Positions 11,420 to 23,900 of a stretch of 64,000 bases of DNA are shown piece after piece; the first letter of the stretch is position 1, and each line of letters starts with the position of its first letter. Origin of the DNA: Ottelia alismoides (taxonomy: Eukaryota; Streptophyta; Magnoliopsida; Alismatales; Hydrocharitaceae). The notes beneath the pieces are model-generated. The model had not been told where the DNA came from. It worked only from the letters and a program-made list of their open reading frames with translations, and did not search any database. The stretch covers positions 310,001 through 374,000 of the forward strand of contig JAZKJV010003360.1 in assembly GCA_037367405.1 (NCBI GenBank). The letters are read 5' to 3'. Made by a program: the position numbers and the translations under genes.

Positions 11420-14400
11420 TGATGAATCTGCGATTCATCACTCTAAAAGTTGAAAATAGAAGCTTGTTCCCGAGTAAATAGATGCATATTTCCCTTTTTC
11501 TTGCACAATTAGCATTCATACATGCATTCCATAATATATGCATTTTAGCATTCACATTTTGCATTAAATAAGAAGCCAAGATCACTTGTAAAATATCCAC
11601 CTATAAAAATAACATCTCCCTTATAATATGTACACCTTAGTTAATAATATAAGGAAGAAAGCCAAGAGCTCCCTTTGTAAAAGCACCCAATAAAGCCCTA
11701 AAACCCTTGGACCATAAAATGCCCATAGCTCCCTCATACAAACCTCCAAATAGGTCTACTCACTTTCAGATTAATACACATTCAAAGACCTTTAAAATGA
11801 GACTAATTTCATACAATTTGGAGCTCGTATGAAAAAGTTGGGTTTTAGGCCTCTATGTATACTATGTATATATTTGTGCATATTTGTATTTTATCATATT
11901 TGACCTCATTTCCGTTTTTGGTCGCCATGAAACCTGTAGATCTCATCAAGATCTACAACTTTCATGTTTTCAGTTTTTCCAAATTCGACCTCATTCTCTT
12001 TCTAAAATCATTTCTCATCTCAGCCATTCAAAACTGGACTCGTGGCGCCCTCTGATTGCGCCATGCAGCCCGCTCCCCTTGCCTCAGCCGCCCGCGCTCA
12101 CAGCCGTTGTATCTTAATCCAGATCCAACGATTGAGTCACATCCATGTGCGCCTTTCTTCCCACCGTCAGATGACTTCCCAGTCTTCCATCTCAGCCGCC
12201 CGCCTCCGCTTGCCTATGCGCCTGACGCATGGCGCGTCTTCCGCCTTCAGATCTCGTCCTCATCTCTTGATCTCAGCCATTATCTCCACACCAAATCTTA
12301 GCCATCCGATCAAACCCCTGGGCCCATCTCCACCGTTCGCCAGCGCCGCTCCCATAATGTGATGCGTGGCACATTCAGCGCCCTTAGATCGTGACGCCTT
12401 GATTTAATCCACGCCACCCACTCGCGCTTCTCCCTTCGACGAACCACGTGGTACCATCACGACCCTTGATCTATTCGCCCTTGATCTAATCCTACCCGCC
12501 CCGTAGCGCTTTGACCTGGGCCATTGGATCACAAGATCCAACAGCCAGGACCTCGTCTCCTACCTCCAGACGCCCTCTCTCCCACGATCTCAACCTTGCG
12601 CGAGACATTCGCCCTTTCTATTTTCGCCTCCACTCCAGCCACCCTCGCCGACCGCCAACACCTCCACGACCTTCACCACTCTCCCCTCATCCTCGCTAGC
12701 TCCCTCAATAACCATGACTCCCACCAGAGCCGCTCCACAACCCGCACGAACACCAACTTCTCGCGCCTCCGGGCACTGTCCGCTCCTATCAGCCACTCCA
12801 GAGAGCTTCCCTGAGCTCCGAACTTCCAATTGGTGATAGCGATTAGACGGATCGGTTGAGCGAAGAAGGGTTTCTTCTCCGACGAGATCCACGGCGAGCT
12901 CCGCCGTGTCGCAGCCTCGCTCCACGAAGCTGCAATAGCTCAGGGCTCTACCGACCCTTCGAGCGATGACCTGGAGCTCAAATCTGAGCTCCAATCCCCA
13001 AGGAACCTCCTCCATCCTCCTGCGATCTTCTTCTAAACTTTCTTGATTTTCTCCAATTTAATTCGCACTCCACCTTCATCCTCTCGCTTCACATTCACCT
13101 CGTCGAGCTCCGTGACGAAGATCTGACCTTCGCGGTACACCTCACCCCCTCTGACGATGCACTTCATCTTCCATCGACTCCAGCTCCGCCATTTACGCGG
13201 AGCACCATCACCGGACACCCCCACTCCTTCATAGGCCTCCAGGTTCATCCTGCACAAACTCCACGCACAACCCACGTGCTTCGGCTATCCCTAACCCCTT
13301 GCAGGTGCCCCTTCATTCACTGCCCGGAAGCTCATCGGAGCTCACTTCGAGCTTCATCGCCATCGAGCTCGGCGCGCCTCCTTCCCCCTGGGACCCTCGG
13401 ACGCTTCTCCACACCGCCGCGCATCTTCCGAGATACATCAGACCACCATCGACCTTCATAGATGCCAGGACGACAAGGCGGAGCAAGCTCCCTCTTCGCC
13501 GGAGCCCCGACTACTCCTCCGCAGGAGGCGGAGGACCGTTGAAGAAGAAGTCCAGCCACTGTTCGATCATCTTGATCGAACGGTCAGCATCACGGAACGT
13601 AGCTTCGCACAGGAGCCGTAGAATCATCCTTGATCCCACGCTCACGAGCATGCCACGTCGCCCACAATCGGAGCAGCGGAGAGCCCTTGGATCGATCAGT
13701 GATCCTACGGTCTGAAGCCAGCCACGTCGCCCTCTTCATCGAGCCCCAGGCACCGTTGGATCAATCCAGATCCAACGGTTACTGATTCGCCATGCATCTT
13801 CATCCAGCAGTCGTTGGATCCCCTTGATCCAACAGTCTTGATCGCGCCACGTCGACTGGTCCGAGCCTCTTCCCCGACCTCTAGGCTCGGACCACCCGAA
13901 GTTTCACCGAGCCTTCCTTCGAACCAACTGAGCACACGAGCCGCCGACACCACCCGAGCCTAGGTCGCCCCATGTGAGGAGCACGTGCGGCCTGGGTGAA
14001 TTTCACTGAGGCCCTTGGAAGTTTGTGAAATTGCAATCCAGTCCCTATGTAGCACCTCCACGTGAGGAGCACGTGCACTAGTGGAGAATTTGCATTCCAC
14101 CCCCTATATTCTAGGTAATTGCATAAAGGTCCCTGTCAGCATATTTATTTTTAAGCAATTTTTATTTCATGTATTGCAGTTACACCCTTGTCTTTGCACG
14201 CATATCTAGGTGTCCATATTTCATCATTTTTAAGTTTTTAAAATTGCATGTTGTAGCTTAACTTGTCCTTGATCTGGTGTGACACTTGTCATATTTTAGT
14301 GATAGCAGTGGAATTTTTAATTAGTTAATTGGTTTATTTCTATGATATTTTTCCCAATCGGACCTTTTAATTAATAGTTAATTCTCTGTAACTCCAAAAA

Positions 14401-15090
14401 TTCCCAAAAAATCACAGTAGCTCTAGGATAATTAACTTAACATTGCATAAAAAATTCATCTCATTTGCACACATTTCAAGGCCTAAATAAATCAATTGAT
14501 GATTTTCTTTAGTTTATTTTTAATAGGTTCATTTCACACTAAAATTATGGTCTGACAATTTTCCTGGATATTAGATCTATCTACGATAATTTTTGTTCCC
14601 CAAAATTTTATGATTTGACATTTATTAAAATTAAATTAGTCTAAATCACCATGTATTCATCTTTAATTCATAATTAATTTATTTAGTGTTGAAAAATTCC
14701 AAAAAAATAAGGGTAGTCTTTTTTCGTCATATTCCATCATATGGCCAATTTTAATTATTTTTGAACTTCATTTGAACATATTTATTATTTAACTTCTAAA
14801 TTGGCTTGATATTTGCATGAGTCTTGTATAGAAAATTGAAAAAGGACCAAAAAAAATATTCCCCAAAAATCACACACTGGAACTTTGCTGAAAATTCACC
14901 TAAGGAGACAGATACCTCCCTGAGTTCGACCTTGGACTTCACTAAGTAAAAAAATTGCCACTCAAAATTGACTTGATTAAATTAAAAGTGGTTTTTGATT
15001 CGCCCTCGTTATCCGGCTGCAACGAACATTAGCTCTTAATTAGGACATTAATTTACTCAAATTAACTAGGGTAGCGGGAAGCGCTTATCA
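11420..15090 (+). repeat. Element B 5' LTR
   Basis: The LTR begins TGATGAATC, ends TTATCA and is 3.67 kb long. It aligns throughout with 20951-24651. The parts are an AT-rich upstream stretch (11420-12020), a GC-rich stretch (12030-14080), and AT-rich sequence to the end. A deletion of about 36 bp near 12770-12775, relative to the other LTR, removed the TATA box. Paired CACGTG-type boxes lie at about 13970-13990 and 14056-14080. Open frames in the GC-rich part do not correspond to a known protein. Confidence 0.9.
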
Positions 15091-15093
15091 AAA

Positions 15094-15111
15094 TAGCGCC
15101 GTTACCAGGGA
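15094..15111 (+). other. Element B primer-binding site (tRNA-Asp type)
   Basis: TAGCGCCGTTACCAGGGA starts 3 bases after the LTR. It differs at three positions from the tRNA-Asp complement TGGCGCCGTTGCCGGGGA used by Athila elements, all three differences being G-to-A. Confidence 0.85.
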
Positions 15112-16501
15112 GGCACGACTTAGGTTAATTTGTAGTAATTTCTGACTGTTTGATTTCCTATCTCCGGGTAGTTTGACCCTCGTTTTTCTTGTGAATATTT
15201 TCTATCTTTTAATTTTCGCAATTTTTTGTGTCATTCTCTAGCCTCAATTTATTTCTGTGTGAGGAACGCGAGGAGTTGAAGACGCTTCAAATATTAAACA
15301 TTTTAATTTTTTGAGTGATTTGAGAGAATTTGTATTTTAATTTTATTTTGTTATTTTAGGCATTATTTCCAGCGGTTCTCGTTTGGGTTCTCGCGTGTGT
15401 AAAGATAGTGGAACCGTGTCGACGTGTGCTGTGTGGTTTGAATGGTAAATTAGGCTTGCACTAGCGGCTTCTTGAGCCAATCTAGGGTTTGCTTGTGCTC
15501 ATAATTTTTAGGACCACACAACCACTTAAAAGACGCACTTAGACCGCAGATCTAGTCAAATCAACCTGTGCTTCACTCGCTAATATAACTGCTTGTCTAG
15601 GAGCGGATTTTTCGCTTGCATTTGCATTTAGTATAAAAAAGATTTCAATTCTGTCTTGCATCCTGCATAAAAAGTGAAGGGATCACTGTATGTATTCTCT
15701 ACTCAGCATACGCATCATCGTTTTCCATGCATCGACTTTTCTCAATTTCCCCCTTTATTTTTCACACTTAATTTAAACGGAAATTGGGAGTGGACGATAG
15801 GCGTGCTGTGTGGTTGGACTAACAAGTGATCACTTAACTTAAAACCGGGACTGCTAAAATTATTGACCAAAAAATCATAAAAATTGGAAAATCTGTTTGC
15901 GGGAGACTAATCCCTGACCTTGTTTTCAGGCTGAGTGAGGGTACTTGAGTGTGTGTGAACATCTTAAGGTAGAGCCCAAATCCCCGCCTTCCATATCACG
16001 TTCCGACTAATCCTAGCAAGTATCACAAGTTGAATTTATTAAGGTTCATTGACTAGTACCAAGTAGCCTCCGCTTGTATCAGGTAGATAGGGGCGAATTT
16101 GCTGTACTTCGCGACAAGTTGCCAGTAACCCCTAGGGGTGAAGTTCCGGCCTTGTTAGCCTCCGCTTGCTTGCAGGTAGATAGGGGCAGGTCTCTGAATC
16201 CATTAACTTGGGATAGGAGAGAAGAAAGGAAGGACAGGCGGTATCTTAGGCGACAGGTTAAACAGGGAAGACGCATCTGGCTCTGAGCCGACTTCCCTAA
16301 AGGACGCGTAAATCCTTGCTATCTTGCATGAAAAATCACACTTAAAATTAACAAGATTAATCAAACTCGGTTTCGGGTCCTTCACCGTGTTGAGTGTGAA
16401 CTCGGGGTTTGTTCTTGCGTTTGTCTTTGTGTCTGTCTGTGTGTGTTATCTTGTGTAATTGCACGTTTTTGACCTCAATCTTCTTCCTTTCGTCTTCATA
16501 G
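15112..16501 (+). other. Element B untranslated leader
   Basis: No supported gene is present. It begins GGCACGACTTAGGTTAATTT, like the E leader after its primer site, and contains a repeated phrase (CCTCCGCTTG...CAGGTAGATAGGGGC) at about 16066-16092 and 16159-16188. It ends directly before the ATG of the B reading frame. Confidence 0.7.
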
Positions 16502-18984
16502 ATGTCGGGATATTAGTCCCCATACCCTGTGACCTCTAGTCAATCCTCCTCGACCATATACTGTTCATCTTCATCTTCACCTTCTTCCATGTATCCTACG
16601 CCATCCATGGGAGACCCTTACCCGTGGTCAGTTCCATCTCAACCTGATTATGAAGTCAGATATTCGACTGACTTATCCATTTCTTCGCATTTCTTACCTA
16701 CTCCATATTCTAACACTCTGGATCTACTTCCATCTTGGGATGACTGTGCTTATTCTCGAGAGCTTGCATGAATCAAAGAATTGAATGAAGAGCAAGCCAC
16801 TGCTGAGATAGATGATTGGCAAAATTATATGCCCCCACATACTTCATTCTCACCTCAAGTTGGGACCACACAACAATTTACATATACGCATCCCGACTTG
16901 ACCTTACGACATAACATGGTCGATCGAATAACTCGAATGGAGAGGCATGCACACCATGATCTCCCATACTTGATTGACTTTAGTGATCAAGCCTTCATTA
17001 ATCAGCCTTCATTCGAAGAGCCTATACATTCACAAGATTGGACACATGACCTAGACTTATCAGTCCATGTTTCATTGACTCCATCATATGAGGCTCCGAC
17101 CAATATTTGCCATTTGGATAGTCCATACTCGACCCAGCATTACATGCCAGAGTCTAGGTATGTTGAGTATGAGACCCCAACATCTCAGTAGTCTCCTCCA
17201 ATTGAGCAGAACTCTCCCATGATTTGTCATGAGAACATTTTGGAGGATGACATTTCCAGACTTATTGAGAAAAATGAATCATTAGGTAATAAGTTGAGAG
17301 ATGTCATGGAAATACTGCACTCCATTTCTGCCAGCTTGGGAATGAAATTTGAAAAGGAAGTAAGTAGATATGATGTTGAAAACCAAGCAAGCATTAGGGA
17401 ACCCACATCTTTTGTACATCTGGAGTCCATTCTACCTCCCTCTTCTACTAACCACTTACCATCCAATCCAAAATCTGATCATGCACCTATCCAAAACACC
17501 AAAAAATTGAAAAATTGAAAAATCACATAAAAATTGAAAATGAAAAAGACCTAAAAAAGTTGGATCCTGCCCTAAGGGAAGCACTTGATGAAGAACTGAT
17601 TTTTAATCTTCCCTTAATAAAGGCCATAGATCACTTTCCTGACCTCAAAAGATTTATAAGAAGTAAATTGACGCCCAAGAGGTCGGGCAATAAGAGGACA
17701 AGGACTGAAAGACATATAGTGTCTATGGACACCTCCTTGGTGATGGGGAGAAAGACCAAAAGCCGCAAAGGGAAGCGGTTGTCCCGAGTCTAATGTGAAA
17801 TGAAAGACACTATCTTTTCCCATACAAGAATCGATGATGACTCACTAATAAATATCCTCCCAACCTCTGTGTTTGACAAGCTCAAACTCAGGCCACTTAG
17901 GAAGTTGTGAGAGATCGTTCAGCTGGCTGATCGATCCATCAAACGGTCAAGCGGAAATCTTTCAGTCATCGTTACTTTCCAAGGTGCTCTACTCCAGGTG
18001 GACTTCACGATCATTGACATTGAGCATCGAGGAGAGTTTTCCCAGTCTCCGATTATTCTCGAGAAGCTGTTTTTAGCCTTGGCTAAGGCGACTATAGATT
18101 GCGAGACTCGGGAAATCGATTTTTCAGCATTGAAAGCGCTTCGAACTCATCCATTCTTTGATAAACTTTACTCTAAGGTGACCCGCACATCCGCTGACAG
18201 TCGTAACCATCAAGAGGAAGATGAGTCCCACCTCTCTACTACACCTGAGAGACCGATTGTCCGGACGAACATTGGTTCAGAGAATCCCCACACCTCCTCA
18301 ACTGCTTGCACCACCACCGTGACAACTTCTAAGGAGGACTCACGACCAGAAGCTGACATTGAGTCGGACATGATTTTTGTTGATTGTCTTGACCATTTTG
18401 ATGATCCGACACAAGAGCCAATAATGTCAAGCCAACTGAGATCACTGGCACCTTCTCGAGACACGTGCTGACCCTTCAGGAATATGCTAATCTATATGGT
18501 GACTCATCTGATGAGGAACCCATGGTCAGCACCGCACCACATCTTGGACCTTCAAAGGAAACAACCAAGACTAAATTGACACGACATAAAAACACGGTTG
18601 CTCCCTCTTCTAGTCGGCTATCTAGTGAGAGGAAGTCGAGAATTGATTCCTCGAGACGTTCCCCCGAACCTCTCAAGGTGTGTCGCTCTCATATCCCTCT
18701 CAATGATTCAGGTTCTATAAAACCAACTAAGTAAATTTCCTTCCACATTCCGTAGAAAGAAGTTTCAGAGGAATCCTCATCCGGTCCGGACAAGGTGATT
18801 TATATGAGTGAGCTCAGTTCGGCTGTTCTTAAGCCGTATCTAAGCAAGCAACTGTGTGTCGACCCTTGTTAGACAATCCCATCACCTTACTACTATTCAT
18901 CTGAGGACGATTTCGACAGCGACACTTATGTATATTATCCACCTCCTTACGTCCGCAAGAAGGTTCGTCACAAACCTTCTTAAT
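16502..18984 (+). pseudogene. Element B single reading frame, protease-like, no gag/RT/integrase
   Basis: The frame starts at ATG 16502 (MSGY, then a TAG at 16514) and ends at the TAA at 18982. The N-terminal third is rich in Ser, Pro and Tyr (SSSSSPSSMYPTPSMGDPYP). Next comes a likely coiled coil (DDISRLIEKNESLGNKLRDV), then a segment like the Athila pre-protease and protease region (17515-18130). The tail is Ser/Thr/Glu-rich and basic, ending VRKKVRHKPS. It is broken by stops at 16514, 16769, 17189, 17791 and about 17908, by stops after 18700, and by frameshifts near 17515 and 18465. The first stops fit CAG-to-TAG or CGA-to-TGA changes. G carries a related frame. It could be a divergent structural protein; the function is unknown. 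Confidence 0.7.
17515..18130 (+). pseudogene. Degenerate retropepsin-like domain in the B frame
   Basis: The order of motifs follows A and E. There is a basic stretch (TPKRSGNKRTRTERHIVSMD), then IDDDSLINILPTSVFDKLKL where A and E have LDNGSSINL, then VQLADRSIKRSSGNLSVIV, VDFTIIDIE and SPIILEKLFLALAKATID. The active-site triplet D-N-G has become D-D-D, so protease activity is unlikely. Stops at 17791 and about 17908 lie inside it. The downstream strand order still matches the retropepsin fold of the autonomous elements, so I call it protease-derived. Confidence 0.65.
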
Positions 18985-19083
18985 CTTTGTATATTCTCAT
19001 TCTTTTCTTGTATATACTTTTTCTCCCTCCCTCCCAAGTGATTCGAATCACTCACCCCGACTCCATATCATATCATTTTATGG

Positions 19084-19447
19084 CTATACTTATGATGATT
19101 AGATCCTAAGTATAGGGGAGAGAGTGACCGAGTCTCTTCACCATTCGCTGTATATTCTCTAGATCTCATCGGTTCTCATACTCACTCCTGTCCTATACTT
19201 AGGCTGACCATAGCCTAAGTATAGGGGGGACCGATGCCCGCTGTGCATTCACCCACTTCTCCTCTTGACCTTGTCCGCCCCATTCTTGATCTTCTTCTAC
19301 ACTTAGGCTGCCAGAGCCTAAGTATAGGGGGGTGGGACGTCTTCTATACTTTTCTGTTATTTTAGCTCTCCTACGCTTAGCACGAGCTATGTCTTTTTCC
19401 TCTCTTTTCGTGCTCTGAGGACATAGCACACGCTAAGTATAGGGGGG
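19084..19447 (+). repeat. Array of four hairpins with polypurine-tract-like arms (element B)
   Basis: The inverted repeats are at 19084-19115, 19192-19225, 19297-19327 and 19372-19447. The second has perfect 14-bp arms (19192-19205 and 19212-19225) around a 6-base loop. The third has 13-bp arms with one mismatch. Each 3' arm reads CTAAGTATAG followed by G4-G6, the same as the element's real polypurine tract at 20938-20949. Confidence 0.85.
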
Positions 19448-19540
19448 CGTGTATATATTACGTATATACTTTACCCATAGCTCGCACTTTCATGTATTTT
19501 CGCATATTTTTGTATATTTTTTGCAATAATTACAGGTGGG

Positions 19541-19740
19541 TTAAAATTGAAAAAAAAAATTGTACACTTTTTGTATAATACTTGTAAAAATTGAAAAAAA
19601 AGCTTGTAAAATACATGTATACTTGTATATTGTATAACACTTGTATAATTTGTATAACACTTGTAAACTCTTGTAAATTGTTGTAACAAAGGAGGTATAC
19701 CAAAGTTTTGAAAAAAAACAAAACACAAAAAAAAGAAAAG
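19541..19740 (+). repeat. AT-rich degenerate tandem repeat (element B)
   Basis: A loose repeat of CTTGTAtaac / CTTGTAaaat units, about 10 bases each, occurs directly after the hairpin array. Element G has a different but similarly placed TTTGaaaaat repeat at 62505-62840. No coding potential is credible here. Confidence 0.65.
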
Positions 19741-20937
19741 AAAATAGGCTTCTTATTTACTCTTGCATTTCATCCTTGCATTTGAAAAAAAGAAGAAAAA
19801 GAGTCTTGCATTCCATTCATCTAAATAGCATGTCATCTACATCTCATCTGCATATCTTGCATATGCATGGTGAAAATCTAGTGGGTTCTGAACCAAGTTA
19901 TGAGTAGATATTGAGGATGGACTTGATTTGACCTTAATCCACCTAATTTCAGAGGAACCTTATAGGAACTGGAGTTAAGATTTCTCAGGTCTAGTGACTT
20001 AATTCTTTGAGTCCGCAAGTCTATGTTCACATGTCATCTGGATTAGTCAAAGTAGAATATCCCGTGCACACGCATGATTCTTTTAGATAATGACCTACTT
20101 GGACAAGCACAATGCACGTAGCTCTTCATTGATGAGGTGGTGAGGAGGTAGAATCCTTTAGCTTGGAGTAGCACACGGGTGGAAACATCTGTCCTCCTCT
20201 AGGGAGGGTAGTGCATCTCAACCTAGTCTGGTGGTGTTGACATCTAAGGATGGGATGCTGTGGGTTGCAATAATGCTTCAAAAGAGGGATAGTCTACTGG
20301 CTCAAGAGGAAAAACTCCTGATGTACTTGCTGCACCTTGTATATAGTTCCAAAAAAAAGGAAAAAATGCAAGAACTCCAAAAAAAATCAGACAGGTCCAA
20401 GTAAAAAATATACCTGTTGGAGTATGTATATTAGCAAGAAGTCTGCAGCTGGATGACTTGGCTACACTGGTCAGGCATCCCGGGATAGGTAGCTACACTG
20501 GCTACCGTCCATTCTTTTCTCCACCCCCTCCTCTTAAGCTGGTCGCACTTGAACTTAGAAGGGAATACCCCGATCCTCGAGGAAAGAGTTACTGGACAAG
20601 GTTATTGAGTTACCTTGTTAGAGGAGGCTGGTTCCGAGTCATTTCTGATGTGAAGAGTTACATTTCACTTACACAGTACAAGTAAGAATCATAGTCATCA
20701 GAAATTTGCGTCTGAGGATTTGTTCTGACCTGACTATTGAGGACTCTTGAATAGAAGACTTGTGGAACTTGAAGTCTGTTAGATCTTAAGTTCAGGTCCT
20801 AATGAGGTTCCGCCACATAATTAATCAAAAGGTCGAGTCAAGCTCCATTTTCAACTTTTGTTCATGACCTTGGTATGGAACCTAAAATCATTTCACTCTT
20901 GCATTTCATTTTAGTTGCTGGGGGACGAGCAAGGTTT

Positions 20938-20949
20938 AAGTATAGGGGG
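20938..20949 (+). other. Element B polypurine tract
   Basis: AAGTATAGGGGG lies one base before the 3' LTR start (20951). A small stem TTGCT...AGCAA precedes it. Confidence 0.88.
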
Positions 20950-20950
20950 T

Positions 20951-23900
20951 TGATGAATCTGTGATTCATCACTCTAAAAGTTGAAAATAGAAGCTTGTTC
21001 CCAAGTAAATAGATACATATTTCCCTTTTTCTTGCACAATTAGCATTCATACATGCATTCATAAAATATGCATTTTAGCATTCGCATTTTGCATTAAATA
21101 AGAAGCCGAGATCACTTGTAAAATATCCACCTATAAAAATAACATTTCCCTTATAATATGTACACCTTAGTTAATAATATAAGGAAGTAAGCCAAGAGCT
21201 CCTTTGTAAAAGCACCCAATAAAGCCCTAAAACCCTTGGACCATAAAATGCCCATAGCACCCTCATACAACCTCCAAAATAGGTCTACTCACTTTCAGAT
21301 TAATACACATTCAAAGACCTTTAAAATGAGACTAATTTCATCCAATTTGGAGCTCGTATGAAAAAGTTGGGTTTTTGGGCCTCTATATATACTATATTTG
21401 TGTATTTTTGAATTTTTGTATCATATTTGACCTCATCTCTATTTTTTGTAAACATGAAACTTGTAGATCTCATCAAGATATACAACTTTCATGTTTTGAG
21501 TTTTTTCCAAATTCGGCCTCCTTCTCTTTCAAAAATCATTTCTCATCTCAACCGCTCACAGCTGGCCGTGTGGCGCCCTCTGATTGCGCCACGCGGCCCG
21601 CTCCCCTTGCCTCAGCCGCCGCGCTCACAGCCATTGGATCTTCATCCAGATCCAATGGTTGAGCCGCTTCCACGTGTGCCTTTCTTCCCCACCGTCAGAT
21701 CACTTCCCAGTCTTCCATCTCAGCCGCCTGCCTCCGCTTGCCTATGCGCCTGACGCGTGGCGCGTCTTGCGCCTTCAGATCTCGCCCTCATCTCTTGATC
21801 TCAGCCGTTATCTCCACACCAAATCTTAGCCATCCGATCAAACCCCTGGGCCCATCTCCACCGTTCGCCAGCGTCGTTCCCATAATGCGACGCGTGGCGC
21901 ATTCAGCGCCCTTAGATCGCGACGCCTTGATTTAATCCACGCCACCCGCTCGCGCTTCGCCTTCGACGTGCCACGTGGTACCATCACGGCCCTTGATCAA
22001 TTCTCCCTTGATCTAATCCTAACCGCCCCTTAGCGCTTCGACCTGGGCTGTTGGATCACAAGATCCAACGGCCAGGACCTCGTCTCCTACCTCCAGACGC
22101 CCTCTCTCCCACGATCTCGGCCTTGCGCGAGACGTTCTCCCTTTCTATTTTCGCCTCCACTCCAGCCACCCTCTCCGACCGCCAACACCTCCACGATCTT
22201 CACCACTCTCCCCTCATCCTCGCCAGCTCCCTCAATCACCATGACTCCCACCAGAGCCCCTCCACAACCTCCACGAACTCCACCTTCCCGCGACTCCGGC
22301 CATCGACTTCATTCTATAAATACTCTATCACCGGCCACTGTCGCTCCTATCCGCAACTCCAGAGAGCTTCCCTGAGCTCCGAACTTCCAATTGGTGACAG
22401 CGATTAGACGGATCGTTGAGCGAAGAAGGGTTTCTTCTCCGACGAGATACATGGCGAGCTCCGCCGTGTCGCAGCCTCCCTCCGCGAAGCTGCAAGAGCT
22501 CAGGGCTCTACCGACCCTTCGAGCGACGACCTGGAGCTCAAATATGAGCTCCAATCCCCAGGTAACCTCCTCCATCTTCCTGTGATCTTCTTCTTAATTT
22601 TTCTTGATATTCTCCAATTTAATTTGCGCTCCACCTTCATCCTCTCGCTTCACATTCACCTCGACGAGCTCCGCGATGGAGCTCTGACAATCGTGCTAAC
22701 TTCACCGCCTCAGACGACGTACTTCATCTTCCATCGACTCCAGCTCCGCCATTTGGGCGGAGCACCATCGCCGGACACCCCCCACTCCTTCATAGGCCTC
22801 TAGGTTCATCCTGTACAACTCCACGCACAACCCACGTGCTTCGGCTATCCCTAACCCCTTGCAGGTGCCCCTTCATTCACTGGCCGGAAGCTCATCGGAG
22901 CTCACTTCGAGCTTCATCGCCATCAAGCTCTGGCATGCCTCCTTCACTCCTGGGACTCTCGGACGCTTCGTCGCACCACCGCACATCTTTCGAGATACAT
23001 CAGACCCGCCATCGACATTCATAGACGCTAGGACGACAAGGCAGAGCAAGCACCCCTTCGCCGGAGCCCCGCCTACTCCTCCGTAGGTGGCGGAGGAACG
23101 TTGAAGAAGAAGTCCAACCACCATTCGATCATCTTGATCGAACGGTCAGCATCACGCCACGTAGCTTCGCACAGGCACCGTAGGATCGTCCTTGATCCCA
23201 CGCTAAGGAGCACGCCACGTCGCCCACGACCGGAGCAACGGAGAGCCGTTGGATCGATCAGTGATCCTACAGTCCGAAGCCAGCCACGTCGCCCTCTTCA
23301 TCCAGACCCAGGCACTGTTGGATCAATCTAGATCCAACGGTTACTGATTCGCCACACATCTTCATCTAGCAGCTGTTGGATCGCCCTTGATCCAACGGTC
23401 TTGATCGCGCCACGTCGACTGGTACGAGCCTCTTCCCCGACCTCTAGAATCGGACCACCCGAAGCTTCGCCGAGCTTCCTCCGAACCTTCTGAGCACCCG
23501 AGCTGCCGACGGCACCCGAGCCTAGGTCGCCCCACGTGAGGAGCACGTGCGGCCTGGGTAAATTTCACTGAGGCCCCTGAAAGTTTGTGAAATTGCAATC
23601 CAGTCCCTGTGAAGCACCCCCACGTGAGGAGCACGTGCGCCAGTAGAGAATTTCCATTCCACCCCCCTGCATTCTAGGTAATTGCATAAAAGTCCCTGTC
23701 AGCATAATTATTTTTAAGACATTTTATTTCCTGTATTGCAGTTACACCCCTGTCTTTGCACGCATATCTAGGTGTCCATATTTCATCATTTTTAAGTTTT
23801 AAAAATTGCATGTTGTAGCTTACTTGTCCTTGATCTGGTGTGACACTTGTCATATTTTTGTGATAGCAGTTGAATTTTTAATTAATTAATTGGTTTCTTT

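Larger units (their letters stand above)
18985..20937 (+). other. Element B 3' internal non-coding region
   Basis: No supported gene. It contains a hairpin array (19084-19447), an AT-rich tandem stretch (19541-19740), and the conserved 3' module around 20440-20640 that G copies almost base for base (63745-63900). Confidence 0.75.

Noticed and set aside
12042..13715. Several open frames in the GC-rich centre of the B LTRs
   Set aside because: They occur on both strands, overlap each other, and change length between the two LTR copies. Composition alone explains them.
19084..19447. A CRISPR array
   Set aside because: The units are inverted repeats of unequal spacing in a eukaryotic retroelement, not direct repeats with uniform spacers.
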